A stretch of 64,000 nucleotides of DNA from Hymenobacter sp. BT559. Lineage in GTDB: Bacteria; Bacteroidota; Bacteroidia; Cytophagales; Hymenobacteraceae. A program made the translations under genes and the position numbers. Positions 55,255-63,784 of this stretch are shown here, in pieces (position 1 is the first letter of the stretch; the number at the start of each line of letters is the position of its first letter). The stretch spans positions 62,001 through 126,000 of the forward strand of contig NZ_JAGETY010000011.1 of assembly GCF_017571525.1 (NCBI RefSeq), in the 5' to 3' direction. The notes under the pieces are model-generated. The model was given only the letters and a program-made list of their open reading frames with translations. It was not told where the DNA came from and did no database searches.

Positions 55255-56001
55255 ATGGCCACCTACGCCCACAAAAAGCAGCAGCTTTACCTCGTGCTCA
55301 GCGGCATTTTCCTGGTAAATGCGCTGCTGGCCGAGATTATCGGCGTCAAAATATTCTCGGTTGAGAAAAGCTTCGGGCTTACCGGAAGCCTTTCGGCGGG
55401 GGTGCTGGTGTGGCCGGTGGTATTTATCGGCACCGATATTATCAATGAGTACTTCGGGCGTAAGGGCGTGCTACGCATTACCTTCCTCACGGTGGGGCTC
55501 ATTCTGTATGCCTTCCTGGTCATACTAGGCACTACCAAGCTCGCACCCGCCGACTTTTGGCTCGACCTCAATAAGACTGACCCGCAGGGCCGGCCGTTTA
55601 ATATCGAGTTTGCCTACCAAAGCATATTCCGGCAGGGGCTAGGCATCATCATTGGCTCGCTCACAGCCTTTGTGGTGGGGCAGGTGCTCGATGCCAGTGT
55701 GTTTCAGCTGTTTCGGCGCATCACGGGCAGCAAGTATATCTGGCTGCGGGCCACGGGTTCCACGCTCATCTCGCAGCTCGTCGACAGCTTTGTGGTGCTC
55801 TACGTGGCGTTTTACCTATTCGGCAACTGGTCGATGGCGCAAGTGTTGGAAGTGGCCCGCTTCAACTACTGGTATAAATTTGCCGCCGCCGTGGTGCTCA
55901 CGCCGGTACTTTATCTGGCGCATTACGCTATCGACCGCTACCTAGGCCCCGCCGAAACGGCCGAACTGCAAGAGGAAGCTTTTGTAGATAAAAGTGTGTA
56001 A
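55255..56001 (+). CDS. Queuosine precursor transporter (YhhQ family)
   Basis: A 248-residue inner-membrane protein with about six helices. It opens with the family's typical LSGIFLVNALLAEIIGVKIF and has the charged loop GTDIINEYFGRKGVLRITFL after helix 3, both features of the DUF165/YhhQ group that imports the queuosine precursors preQ0 or queuine. No preQ1 riboswitch was recognised upstream; the 5' region is a palindromic repeat. Substrate specificity within the family cannot be told from sequence. It is followed by trpS after 125 bases. Confidence 0.85.
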   Translation: MATYAHKKQQLYLVLSGIFLVNALLAEIIGVKIFSVEKSFGLTGSLSAGVLVWPVVFIGTDIINEYFGRKGVLRITFLTVGLILYAFLVILGTTKLAPADFWLDLNKTDPQGRPFNIEFAYQSIFRQGLGIIIGSLTAFVVGQVLDASVFQLFRRITGSKYIWLRATGSTLISQLVDSFVVLYVAFYLFGNWSMAQVLEVARFNYWYKFAAAVVLTPVLYLAHYAIDRYLGPAETAELQEEAFVDKSV

Positions 56002-56126
56002 TGTCTCAACTTTGCGCTGTAAACGAAAGCCTCAGCTAGTTCCTGGGAGCTTTCACGCTATTTAAGTATTACCTGGGCTGTGCGCACGTGCTAACATGCA
56101 TCGCCAGCTTCGTATGACAATTAGTT

Positions 56127-57101
56127 ATGTCCCGCATCCTTACCGGCATCCAGAGCACCGGCCGCCCACACCTCGGCAACCTGCTTGGCGCCATTCTGCC
56201 CGCCATCGAGCTGTCGAAAAACCCGGCCAATGAGTCGCTGTACTTCATTGCCGATTTGCACTCGCTCACCACCGTGCGCGACGCTAGCCTGCTGCGCGCC
56301 AACACCTACGCCGTAGCGGCCGCGTGGCTGGCCTGCGGCTTCGACACCGAGAAAAACCTGTTTTACCGGCAGTCGGACGTGCCGCAGGTAACCGAGCTAA
56401 CCTGGTACCTGTCGTGCTTCACGCCCTACCCCATGCTGGCTAATGCGCACAGCTTTAAGGATAAGAGCGACCGCTTATCGGATGTGAACGCCGGGCTTTT
56501 CACTTATCCGGTGCTGATGGCGGCCGACATTCTGCTCTACGATGCCGAGGTAGTGCCCGTGGGCAAAGACCAGATTCAGCACCTCGAAATAGCGCGCGAT
56601 ATTGCTGCCGCTTTCAACAACCGCTATGGCGACACCCTAGTGGAGCCGCGCGCCCGCGTAGATGCCGACCTGATGACCATCCCGGGCACCGACGGCCAGA
56701 AGATGAGCAAGAGCTACGGCAACATCATCGACGTGTTTGCGCCCGAAAAGGAACTGCTGAAAGCCGTGAAGAGCATTATCTCGGACAGCACGCCGCTTGA
56801 AGCACCCAAAAACCCCGACACCGATACCACCTTCAAGCTATATGCGCTGCTGGCTAGCCCCCAGGAAACGGCCGACCTGCGCCAGCGCTATGAGGCCGGC
56901 GGCTTCGGCTACGGCCACGCCAAGCAGGCACTCTACGAGCTGATTTTGCGCCGCTTTGCTACCGAGCGCGAGCGGTTCAACTTCTACATGAACAACTTGC
57001 CCGAGCTGGACGCCCAGCTAGCCCTCGGCGCCCGGCGCGCCCAGGAATACGGCGCGGGCGTGCTGGCCAAGGTGCGGCAAAAAGTGGGCTACGGCGTCTG
57101 A
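56127..57101 (+). CDS. trpS: Tryptophanyl-tRNA synthetase
   Basis: A 324-residue class I synthetase that charges tRNA-Trp. ATP-site signatures are both present: HLGN (variant HIGH, in TGRPHLGNLLGA) and KMSKS (in DGQKMSKSYGN). GKDQIQHLEIARDIA and the helical C-terminal anticodon-binding part follow. Length is typical of bacterial TrpRS. The stop TGA overlaps the first bases of the inverted repeat at 57101-57273. Confidence 0.97.
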   Translation: MSRILTGIQSTGRPHLGNLLGAILPAIELSKNPANESLYFIADLHSLTTVRDASLLRANTYAVAAAWLACGFDTEKNLFYRQSDVPQVTELTWYLSCFTPYPMLANAHSFKDKSDRLSDVNAGLFTYPVLMAADILLYDAEVVPVGKDQIQHLEIARDIAAAFNNRYGDTLVEPRARVDADLMTIPGTDGQKMSKSYGNIIDVFAPEKELLKAVKSIISDSTPLEAPKNPDTDTTFKLYALLASPQETADLRQRYEAGGFGYGHAKQALYELILRRFATERERFNFYMNNLPELDAQLALGARRAQEYGAGVLAKVRQKVGYGV

Positions 57102-57273
57102 ACCACGGATTCGGCCGGATTTTTCGGATTAATCGGATTGTGTAGATGATTTCTTTTCGCTAGCCCCCTGCAAAAGCTGACAATGAGAACGGCCGCCATT
57201 TGGGCGGCCGTTCTGCGTTTTAATCGTCCACAAAATCCGAGTAATTTGAAAAATCCGGCTGAATCCGTGGTTC
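57101..57273. repeat. Inverted-repeat element between convergent trpS and an unknown gene
   Basis: Arms of about 39 bp (AACCACGGATTCGGCCGGAT... starting 57101; complement ending 57273) enclose about 95 bases. The arms are ~85% complementary. Each end begins TGAACCACGGATT, so both flanking genes end in TGA at the element boundary: trpS at 57099-57101 and the minus-strand gene at 57272-57274. Inside is a hairpin at 57186-57214. Confidence 0.82.
57186..57214 (+). terminator. Hairpin terminator after trpS
   Basis: A perfect 12-bp stem (AGAACGGCCGCC 57186-57197 with 57203-57214) with a 5-base loop, followed by GCGTTTTAA. It lies in the centre of the inverted-repeat element and is the likeliest terminator for trpS. 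Confidence 0.6.
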
Positions 57274-58081
57274 AGAAATTTTGCTGGTTGGTAAAGTTAA
57301 AACCGACCTTGCTGCCGCGACTCACCTGCTGATTTTCGAGCTTTTGCTTGACGCTGATGCGCTGAATTTCGGGTAGCGGCGGGGCAATGAGGTCATTGTT
57401 GACAGCCGCAATCATGGCGCTTTCCACAAATAAGCGCAGCGACTCGGCCGTGACGGTGCAGCAGCTCATGTCGGGGTTGGGCAGCTCCAGCTGCTGCACG
57501 CCTTCCAGAAAATAGTGGCTATCGATGTTGATGAGCAGGCGTCCGAGCAGGTAGCCGGGGTCGTTCATTCGTTGGTAGCGAATGCTGTCGGCCATGAAGT
57601 TGTAGGCCATGATATGGCCGAAGAAGCGCCGCCGGAAATCGGCCTCAACGTAGGGTGTGTTGAGCGGCCCAAAGTCGTCGGGGAAGGTGACAATGTTGGA
57701 GTGCATGATGAACACCAGCAAGTCGCCCGAGAAGCGAATGTGAAACTCCATCTCGTTGACCGGCAAGCACTCAATCTTGACGCTGGCGTCAGAATCGGTC
57801 GTCACTTTCTGCGTCAGCTCCAGGCACAGCTGCTGCGAGGTTTGGCGCAGCAGCGTGAAGGCGGCCTGGGTGGCCCGAAAAATAGCCTGCTTGGCGCTCG
57901 ATTTTTCGCGCAGGCCCTGGGCAATGAGGTTGAGGCGGTCGGGCGGCAGGTCTTCCGAAATTTCGACGGGCTCGACGAGCGGGGCGGCGGGCACTTTTCT
58001 GGGTCGCACCGTTTTTTTGCGGGTGGCGGGCTGGCCCGTGGCAGTGGCTGGGGCAGAAGAAGCAGCGGCAGATTTAGCCAT
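57272..58081 (-). CDS. Conserved protein of unknown function
   Basis: A 269-residue soluble protein. The first ~45 residues are Ala/Lys/Arg/Pro-rich and likely disordered (RKKTVRPRKVPAAP); the rest is a compact alpha/beta domain with helical LREKSSAKQAIFRATQAAFTLLRQTSQQLCLELTQ and the strand pattern EMEFHIRFSGDLLVFIMHSNIVTFPDD. No catalytic motif or known domain that I recognise. I recall closely similar proteins in other Cytophagales, so it is probably a lineage-conserved gene. Convergent to trpS, sharing an inverted-repeat element at its stop codon; divergent from the S9 peptidase 225 bases away. Confidence 0.75.
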   Translation of the reverse strand: MAKSAAASSAPATATGQPATRKKTVRPRKVPAAPLVEPVEISEDLPPDRLNLIAQGLREKSSAKQAIFRATQAAFTLLRQTSQQLCLELTQKVTTDSDASVKIECLPVNEMEFHIRFSGDLLVFIMHSNIVTFPDDFGPLNTPYVEADFRRRFFGHIMAYNFMADSIRYQRMNDPGYLLGRLLINIDSHYFLEGVQQLELPNPDMSCCTVTAESLRLFVESAMIAAVNNDLIAPPLPEIQRISVKQKLENQQVSRGSKVGFNFTNQQNF

Positions 58082-58306
58082 AGGGAAAGGAAAAAAAAGG
58101 GTCGGCGGTGCCCACGCAAGTGGCAGAGCAGGTTATGCAAGGAGTACGTAAGGGGGCTGCCTTTAAGTTTTGAACCAGACTGGGGCTAGCGGCGGGCCGA
58201 GCCACCTTTTGGCCAAAGCTGCGTCTTTGCGCGGCCTAGCGGTGGCCACAGCTGCGCAAGTAGGCCGCCGCCGTAATTTCAGCCTTCCAATTTTTATTTT
58301 CTGAAC

Positions 58307-60478
58307 ATGATACAGCACACAGTCCGCCAGGCGGGCGTGGCAATGGCACTGCTGCTAGCCGGCACCACAACCACGTGGGCCCAGTTTGGCCCCGGCACGC
58401 AGTGGACCAAAGACGGATACGGCTACCTCAAAACGGAGAAAGACGCCATCGTGCAACTGGATGCCCGCAAGCCGGGGCAGGCCCTCACTATCCTCAGCGC
58501 GCAGCAGCTCACGCCCCCGGGCGCCACGGCTCCGCTGAAAGTGCGCCGCTTTGCCCTGTCGGAAGATGGCAAGCAGGTGCTGCTCAATACCAATACCAAG
58601 AAGGTGTGGCGCTACGACACGCGCGGCGACTACTGGGTGTATGACCTGGCTAGCAAGCAGTTGACCCAGCTGGGCAAGGGCCGGCCCGAGTCGTCGCTGA
58701 TGTTTGCCAAGTTTTCGCCCGATGGCAAAAAGGTGGCCTACGTGAGTGAGCACAACCTGTTTGTGGAAAACCTGGCCGACCACCAGATTACCCAGTTGAC
58801 CAGCGACGGCACCGACCGCCTCATCAACGGCACCTTCGACTGGGTGTATGAGGAAGAGCTGGACTGCCGCGACGGCTTCCGCTGGGCGCCTGATGGCCAG
58901 AGCCTCGCCTACTGGCAGCTCGACGCCACCAAGACGCGCAACTACCTGATGCTGAATACCACCGACCAGCTGTATCCCTATACTATCCCCGTGGAGTACC
59001 CGGTAGTGGGCCAGGACCCTAGCCGCGCCCGCATTGGGGTGGTGGCCGTGGGTGGCGGCGCTACCAAGTGGATGGATATTCCCGGCGATGCCGTGCAGCA
59101 CTACCTGCCGCGCATGGAGTGGGCCGGGCCGGGCCAGCTGATAGTGCAGCAGCTCAACCGCCGCCAGAACGAGAGCAATATCGTGCTGGTAAACGCGGCT
59201 AGCGGAGCCGCCAAGGTTATTTCGAGCGAAACCGACAAAGCCTGGGTCGATGCCAAAGATGGTGCCGTGGGCTGGAACTGGATTGAGGGCGGCAAGCGCT
59301 TTGTGTGGGCCAGCGAGAAAGATGGCTGGCGCCACCTCTACGCCATCGACCGCACGGGCAAGGAGAAGCTGCTGACACCGGGCAACTACGACGTTATCAG
59401 CCTCGAAACCATCAGCGAGCCCACCGGCACGATTTACTTCATGGCCTCGCCGGCCAATGCCACCCAAACCTACCTCTACAAGGTGCCGCTGAAGGGCGGC
59501 AAGGCCGAGCGCGTGACACCCACTAACCTCACGGGCTCGAACAACTACGACATCTCTCCCAACGGCAAAATCGCGCTGCACACGTTCTCCAACACCGCCA
59601 CCTTCCCGGTGGCCGACGTGGTGAGCCTGCCTGCCCACCAGCGCCTGAGCGGCGGCGACGTGCCCGAACAAGCCAAGGCAATGAAGCTGCCCAAGACGGA
59701 GTTTTTCCAGGTGAAAACCGTGGATGGCGTGACCCTCGACGGCTGGCTGGTGAAACCCACCAACTTCGACCCTAGCAAAAAATACCCCATCGTATTTATG
59801 GTCTACGGCGAGCCGGCGAGCCAGACGGTAGTTGACCGCTTTGGCACGGGCGCCAACCGCCTCTACCAGGGCAGCATGGCCGACGATGGCTACATCTATG
59901 CCTCCATCGAAAACCGGGGCGCACCGGCGCCGCGCGGCCGCGAGTTCCGCAAGGCCATTTACCACAATATTGGCGCCCTCAACATCCGCGACCAGGCGAT
60001 GGGGGCTAGCGAGGTGCTCAAGAATAAGTGGGTCGACACCAGCCGCGTGGCCGTGTGGGGCTGGAGCGGCGGCGGCAGCAGCACGCTCAGCCTGCTCATG
60101 CAGTACCCCAAGATTTACAAAACCGGCATCAGCATCGCGGCGGTGGATAACCAGCTCAACTACGACAACATCTACCAGGAGCGCTACATGGGCCTGCTGC
60201 CCGAAGACCGCCACTACTTCGTCGACAACTCCCCCCTGGCCCACGCCAAGAACCTGCGCGGTAACCTGCTGCTCGTGCACGGCACCGGCGACGACAATGT
60301 GCACTACAACAACGCCGAGCAGATGATAAATGAGTTGGTCAAGTACAACAAAACTTTCCAGCTCATGAGCTACCCCAACCGCACGCACGGCATTTCGGAG
60401 GGCGAGGGCACCAGCCGCCACCTGGCCAGCACCTACACCAAATTCCTTAAGGACAACTGCCCGCCCGGCGGCCGCTAG
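58307..60478 (+). CDS. S9 family dipeptidyl-peptidase IV-like peptidase
   Basis: A 723-residue serine peptidase, likely periplasmic. Residues 1-26 form a signal peptide (AMALLLAGTTTTWAQ). The N-terminal half is a beta-propeller (DPP-IV N domain, e.g. FDWVYEEELDCRDGFRWAPDGQSLAYWQLD), with the EE motif that binds substrate N-termini in DPP-IV. The alpha/beta-hydrolase part has Ser587 (GWSGGGSS), Asp662 (HGTGDDNVHY) and His694 (NRTHGI); spacing is close to the human enzyme. It should remove X-Pro dipeptides from peptides. Confidence 0.94.
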   Translation: MIQHTVRQAGVAMALLLAGTTTTWAQFGPGTQWTKDGYGYLKTEKDAIVQLDARKPGQALTILSAQQLTPPGATAPLKVRRFALSEDGKQVLLNTNTKKVWRYDTRGDYWVYDLASKQLTQLGKGRPESSLMFAKFSPDGKKVAYVSEHNLFVENLADHQITQLTSDGTDRLINGTFDWVYEEELDCRDGFRWAPDGQSLAYWQLDATKTRNYLMLNTTDQLYPYTIPVEYPVVGQDPSRARIGVVAVGGGATKWMDIPGDAVQHYLPRMEWAGPGQLIVQQLNRRQNESNIVLVNAASGAAKVISSETDKAWVDAKDGAVGWNWIEGGKRFVWASEKDGWRHLYAIDRTGKEKLLTPGNYDVISLETISEPTGTIYFMASPANATQTYLYKVPLKGGKAERVTPTNLTGSNNYDISPNGKIALHTFSNTATFPVADVVSLPAHQRLSGGDVPEQAKAMKLPKTEFFQVKTVDGVTLDGWLVKPTNFDPSKKYPIVFMVYGEPASQTVVDRFGTGANRLYQGSMADDGYIYASIENRGAPAPRGREFRKAIYHNIGALNIRDQAMGASEVLKNKWVDTSRVAVWGWSGGGSSTLSLLMQYPKIYKTGISIAAVDNQLNYDNIYQERYMGLLPEDRHYFVDNSPLAHAKNLRGNLLLVHGTGDDNVHYNNAEQMINELVKYNKTFQLMSYPNRTHGISEGEGTSRHLASTYTKFLKDNCPPGGR

Positions 60479-60502
60479 CCCGGCTGACCTGGCTAGTACA
60501 AT

Positions 60503-60536
60503 AAAGCCTCGCTTCCTAACTGGAAGCGGGGCTTTT
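60503..60536 (+). terminator. Terminator after the S9 peptidase gene
   Basis: A 14-bp stem with one mismatch (AAAGCCTCGCTTCC 60503-60516 with 60522-60535), a 5-base loop and a T run following, 25 bases after the stop codon. Confidence 0.85.
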
Positions 60537-60585
60537 TGCGGCTCACGAGCGCCGCCTCGAAGCGCTTAAGCAGCCTAACTCTTAG

Positions 60586-62181
60586 CTACTTGCTAGCCCT
60601 CGGCAAGGCTGGGAAGCGCGCTGGGGGCCGGCGGTGGTGCGTAGCCTGCTCGTAGGCATAGGTGTAGGCAATAAGCGTCGGCTCATCAAACGAGCGGCCC
60701 AGAAACTGCAAGCCAGCGGGCAGCTTATCATAGGTAAAGCCCATGGGCACGGTGAAGGCTGGCTGGCCGGTGTGGGGCGCAATGAGCTGGCTGTTATCGC
60801 CCTGATACCCCTTGAAATCGCCAATTTTGGCGGGCGGGTTGTTCCAGGTCGGGTATACCAGCGCGCCCACGTGGTAGCGGTCCATCACGGCCGTCACGGC
60901 GTGGCGGAAGGCAATGCGGCGCGGGTCGGTGTAGGCCTCGCCGCGGCCGGCCATGCGCGGGCTGGGAGCTACGCCGTGAGCCAGCTCATCCTGCAGGTTT
61001 TCTTTGATGTAGGCCGCGTACTTACCCGAAGCCAGCACCTGGTCGATGTTGTGTAACGGCGCCTTCGGCCCCAGGCTGGCCAGGTATTGATTGACGTCGT
61101 GCTTGAATACCGAGCTCCATTGCCCGGCGCTTACCTTATCAAAATCCGGAATCTCAACATCAACCACCGTTGCGCCGGCCTGCCGCAAATCGGCCACGGC
61201 CTGCTCAAACAGCGCTTTCACCTGCGGGTCGGGCCGGCGCTCGCTAAGGGTACGCAACACGCCGATGCGAGCCCCCTTGAGCCCGCTAGGGTTCAAAAAC
61301 TGCTGGTAGCCCTTCGCCGGGATATGGCCGGCATTATAGGTCGTGAGCGGGTCGGCGGGGTCGGGGCCAGTGGCCAGTACCTCTAGCAGCCGGGTAGCAT
61401 CGGCCACCGAGCGCGCCATGGGGCCGCCCGTATCGTTGCGCAGGTAGAGCGGCACGATGCCGGCCCGGCTCAGCAGCCCTAGCGTGGGCCGGAAGCCCAC
61501 CAGCGCCGTGTGCGACGATGGCCCGCGAATAGAATTGCCGGTATCGGTGCCGAGCCCCACCGTACCCAGGCTAGCCGCCACAGCCGCCGCCGTGCCGCCG
61601 CTAGAGCCAGCCGGCACGTGGCCCAGGTTGTAGGGGTTGCGCGTTTCGCCCGCTATTGAGCTGATAGTAACCATCGGGCTGAACGCCCACTCCGCCATAT
61701 TGGACTTGGCTAGCACAATGGCCCCGGCGGCTTTCAGGGCTTTCACCATCGTGGCATCGTCGGCCGGAGCAAAGCCTTTGAGTGCCAGGGAGCCCGCCGT
61801 GGTTTGCAAGCCCGCGGTATTGTAATTGTCTTTCACAATAAGGGCCGTGCAGTGCAGTGGCCGTAGCCGGCCGGTGCGCCGATATTCAGCATCCAGCTGC
61901 CGGGCCGTTGCCAGAGCATCGGGGTTGACAGCCACAATCGCATTGAGTCTGGTAGGCTGGTCGTAGGCCGCAATGCGGGCTTGGTACGCGCGCACCAATT
62001 GCTCACAAGTGCAGTCGCCCTGCTTAAGGGCCTGCTGCACATCGGCTATCGAGGCCTCGGCTACTTCAAAGGGAGGCCGCGCAGCTTGCTGCTCGCGGGG
62101 CGCCTGGCCGCAGCTGCTGCCTAGCAAGGCGCTGCTCAGCAGGGCCACGAAATAAAAACAAACTTTTCGAATGGTATTCAT
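60586..62181 (-). CDS. Amidase, exported lipoprotein
   Basis: A 531-residue amidase-signature hydrolase. The start ATG 62181 gives a signal sequence ending in a lipobox-like LLGSSC (cysteine ~19), so it is probably a lipoprotein; a longer upstream frame is rejected. The Ser-Ser-Lys triad region is recognisable: VKDNYNTAGLQTTAGS, IVLAKSNMAEWAFSP (catalytic Lys), AGSSGGTAAAVAASLGTVGLGTDTGNSIRGPSS (bridging and nucleophilic serines). Substrates range from small amides to N-acyl amides and are not predictable. Located next to a tRNA-Ser gene and preceded by none. Confidence 0.9.
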   Translation of the reverse strand: MNTIRKVCFYFVALLSSALLGSSCGQAPREQQAARPPFEVAEASIADVQQALKQGDCTCEQLVRAYQARIAAYDQPTRLNAIVAVNPDALATARQLDAEYRRTGRLRPLHCTALIVKDNYNTAGLQTTAGSLALKGFAPADDATMVKALKAAGAIVLAKSNMAEWAFSPMVTISSIAGETRNPYNLGHVPAGSSGGTAAAVAASLGTVGLGTDTGNSIRGPSSHTALVGFRPTLGLLSRAGIVPLYLRNDTGGPMARSVADATRLLEVLATGPDPADPLTTYNAGHIPAKGYQQFLNPSGLKGARIGVLRTLSERRPDPQVKALFEQAVADLRQAGATVVDVEIPDFDKVSAGQWSSVFKHDVNQYLASLGPKAPLHNIDQVLASGKYAAYIKENLQDELAHGVAPSPRMAGRGEAYTDPRRIAFRHAVTAVMDRYHVGALVYPTWNNPPAKIGDFKGYQGDNSQLIAPHTGQPAFTVPMGFTYDKLPAGLQFLGRSFDEPTLIAYTYAYEQATHHRRPPARFPALPRASK

Positions 62182-62305
62182 GCGCAAAAGGGGCCGGCCG
62201 CAACAGAGACGCTGGGCCGGCAGCGGGTCGAAAATAGCTGGTTGCACCCCTATTCCACTTTGCCAAGCAATACAGCATAGCTGCTTTGCGCCGTTTTCAG
62301 CTAAA

Positions 62306-62338
62306 AAAGCCCCGTCTTCTTGTTGAAAACGGGGCTTT
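62306..62338 (-). terminator. Terminator of the tRNA-Ser gene
   Basis: A 10-bp stem (AAAGCCCCGT and complement) extends with A/T pairs; on the minus strand a run of six T follows at 62303-62308. It lies 30 bases downstream of the tRNA. Confidence 0.75.
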
Positions 62339-62368
62339 CTTTTATTTAACCTGCTGATTATCAGCCTG

Positions 62369-62453
62369 CAGAGGAGGAGGGATTCGAACCCCCGGAGGTT
62401 TAACCCTCAACGGTTTTCAAGACCGCCGCAATCGACCACTCTGCCACTCCTCT
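62369..62453 (-). tRNA. tRNA-Ser (UGA)
   Basis: An 85-base sequence on the minus strand that folds as a class II tRNA: 7-bp acceptor stem (AGAGGAG with CTCCTCT) plus discriminator G, D arm GCAGAGTGGTCGATTGC, anticodon loop CTTGAAA with anticodon TGA (62417-62419 on the plus strand), a long variable arm as expected for serine, and T loop TTCGAAT. The CCA end is not encoded. It reads UCN codons. Confidence 0.93.
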
Positions 62454-62807
62454 AAGTCGTCTACGCTGAGCTTGCCAGTAAAAAAGCTTTTTTCAGCGCA
62501 GAAAAAGCCTTTTGCAGAGTGGGAAAGACTGATGGGCTGCCCATCCCTAGCTGCGTTGGTTTGTCAAAAGTACACACAGGCTACAAAACAAACCAACTCG
62601 GGTAGGCCCTTTCTGCTCCTTTTGGCCCAATTACTTTACCCAGGCTTCACTGAAGTCTTATGTGAGTAAAGGTTCACGGGCTTCTGGCTCAGCGCTAAAC
62701 ACTCGGGCCGACTGGCCTATTCAGGCGCCGTGCTGCTTGGGCAACTTGTGCACGCCTCCGCCCTAGCCTTTATCGGCAAGCACCAGGACGTGAGGTCGTG
62801 AATATGC
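62454..62807. other. Gene-poor stretch beside the tRNA-Ser gene
   Basis: About 350 bases with only short, unconvincing frames on both strands and no recognisable RNA, repeat or promoter. Upstream of tRNA-Ser on the minus strand it should contain the tRNA promoter, but no clear -33/-7 pair was found. Confidence 0.4.
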
Positions 62808-63224
62808 TTAGCCAAGCTGCCGCAGCCAGGCGGCCGCTTCGCCTTCGTGCTCGAAGAGACGGTAGGTGAGCGCCGCAGCCTTGGCTTCGTGGCGCAGCTG
62901 GGTGGCAGCCAGCCGGGCAAAGACGTCGTCGGCCAGCAGCACGGCCGCGTAGATACCCCCGGGGCGATGCCGGGCGTGGTCGAGCCAGTAGGTAGTTACC
63001 CAGGTGGTTTCTTCCTCAGTAAAGGGCGTCATCAGACGCTGGTCGCCCAGAATCTTGTACCAATCCCGGCTGCGCAGCAAGTTGCCGGTATGGGTAAGCA
63101 CGGCCTGAAAGGCGGCAAACTGGCGCGGCCCCGGATGATATTTAAATACAACGTAGCCATCGGGGTGCTCGCGCAGCGTAGCTACCGCGTTTTCAAAGTA
63201 GATAGGTAAGGACGCCGCAGACAC
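62808..63224 (-). CDS. Conserved small protein of unknown function
   Basis: A likely 138-residue protein using GTG 63224 as start (MSAASLPIYFENAVATLREH...); the frame is open further upstream, but that part has no protein-like character. The sequence has a 'PDGYVVFKYHPGPRQFAAFQAVLTHTGNLLRSRDW' segment, then a helical region and AAALTYRLFEHEGEAAAWLRQL. I recall related Hymenobacter proteins with the same LGDQRLM.PFT.EE pattern and unknown role. Soluble, no membrane helix. The start is uncertain. Confidence 0.6.
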   Translation of the reverse strand: MSAASLPIYFENAVATLREHPDGYVVFKYHPGPRQFAAFQAVLTHTGNLLRSRDWYKILGDQRLMTPFTEEETTWVTTYWLDHARHRPGGIYAAVLLADDVFARLAATQLRHEAKAAALTYRLFEHEGEAAAWLRQLG

Positions 63225-63568
63225 GAGTAAGGCAAAAAAGAAGCTATACTCGGCTGCCGATGCTGTACTTTTAGTGAAGTGCCGCTGTCCCCACCTGTGT
63301 AAGCTGGGCAGTGCCCCTGTAGCGCGCCTGGCGGGGCCTAGCGCCCACGGCGGCGCAAGAGGTATTGCACCTCGGTGTGACCGATGGCGAGCGTACTCCC
63401 CGCACGGCACAAGGCCGCGTCGGGCTGAAACTACAAGGCCCGCGAGGCAGAGCCGGAGCTAACGAGCGTGTCCTACACAGTAGCCATGGCGGGCGCGGTG
63501 GCAGCTAGCGTAGCGGTTTGGGCGCGGGCGGCGTAGCGAGCAGCCAGAGAAAGTGCTTGAGCAGGAGG
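63225..63568. other. Non-coding or degenerate stretch
   Basis: About 340 bases with no supported gene. Frames are short and interrupted, and composition remains GC-rich. No repeat unit shared with the rest of the window was noticed; remnants of a decayed gene are possible. Confidence 0.35.
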
Positions 63569-63784
63569 CTACGCGCGGCTGCCATTCTCTGGCCGGGCAA
63601 TGAGCTTGCCATCGGGGCGCACCCACAAGCTGTAGGTGGGCCGCCGGCCGCGCCGCCCGAACAGCACCAGGTAGAGTACGCCAAGCAAGGGCCCAAGCGA
63701 AACGGAGAGCACCAGGCGCAGGTGCCAGTAGTGGCTCAGGCTGAGGCCACAGTGCAAGGCAAATGTTTTGAGCAGGTGGTCCAT
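63569..63784 (-). CDS. Possible small membrane protein
   Basis: A 71-codon frame with one hydrophobic stretch (RLVLSVSLGPLLGVLYLVLFG, about residues 23-43) and then a basic tail RRGRRPTYSLWVRPDGKLIARP. The start (ATG 63784) and significance are uncertain; the hydrophobic segment and the tail are protein-like, but there is no partner gene or family that I recognise. The remaining 216 bases to the window edge hold no supported gene. Confidence 0.3.
   Translation of the reverse strand: MDHLLKTFALHCGLSLSHYWHLRLVLSVSLGPLLGVLYLVLFGRRGRRPTYSLWVRPDGKLIARPENGSRA

Noticed and set aside
55999..56127. T-box or other riboswitch before trpS
   Set aside because: Only a weak GAAAGC/GCTTTC hairpin is visible; T-boxes are not expected in Bacteroidota and no specifier loop was recognised.
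58355..60421. 688-codon minus-strand frame opposite the S9 peptidase
   Set aside because: Frame-mirror of a GC-rich coding sequence with low complexity (His/Val/Gly/Ala) and no protein family signature.
62472..62669. 65-codon plus-strand frame near tRNA-Ser
   Set aside because: No homology or start-site support, partly simple sequence; left as non-coding.
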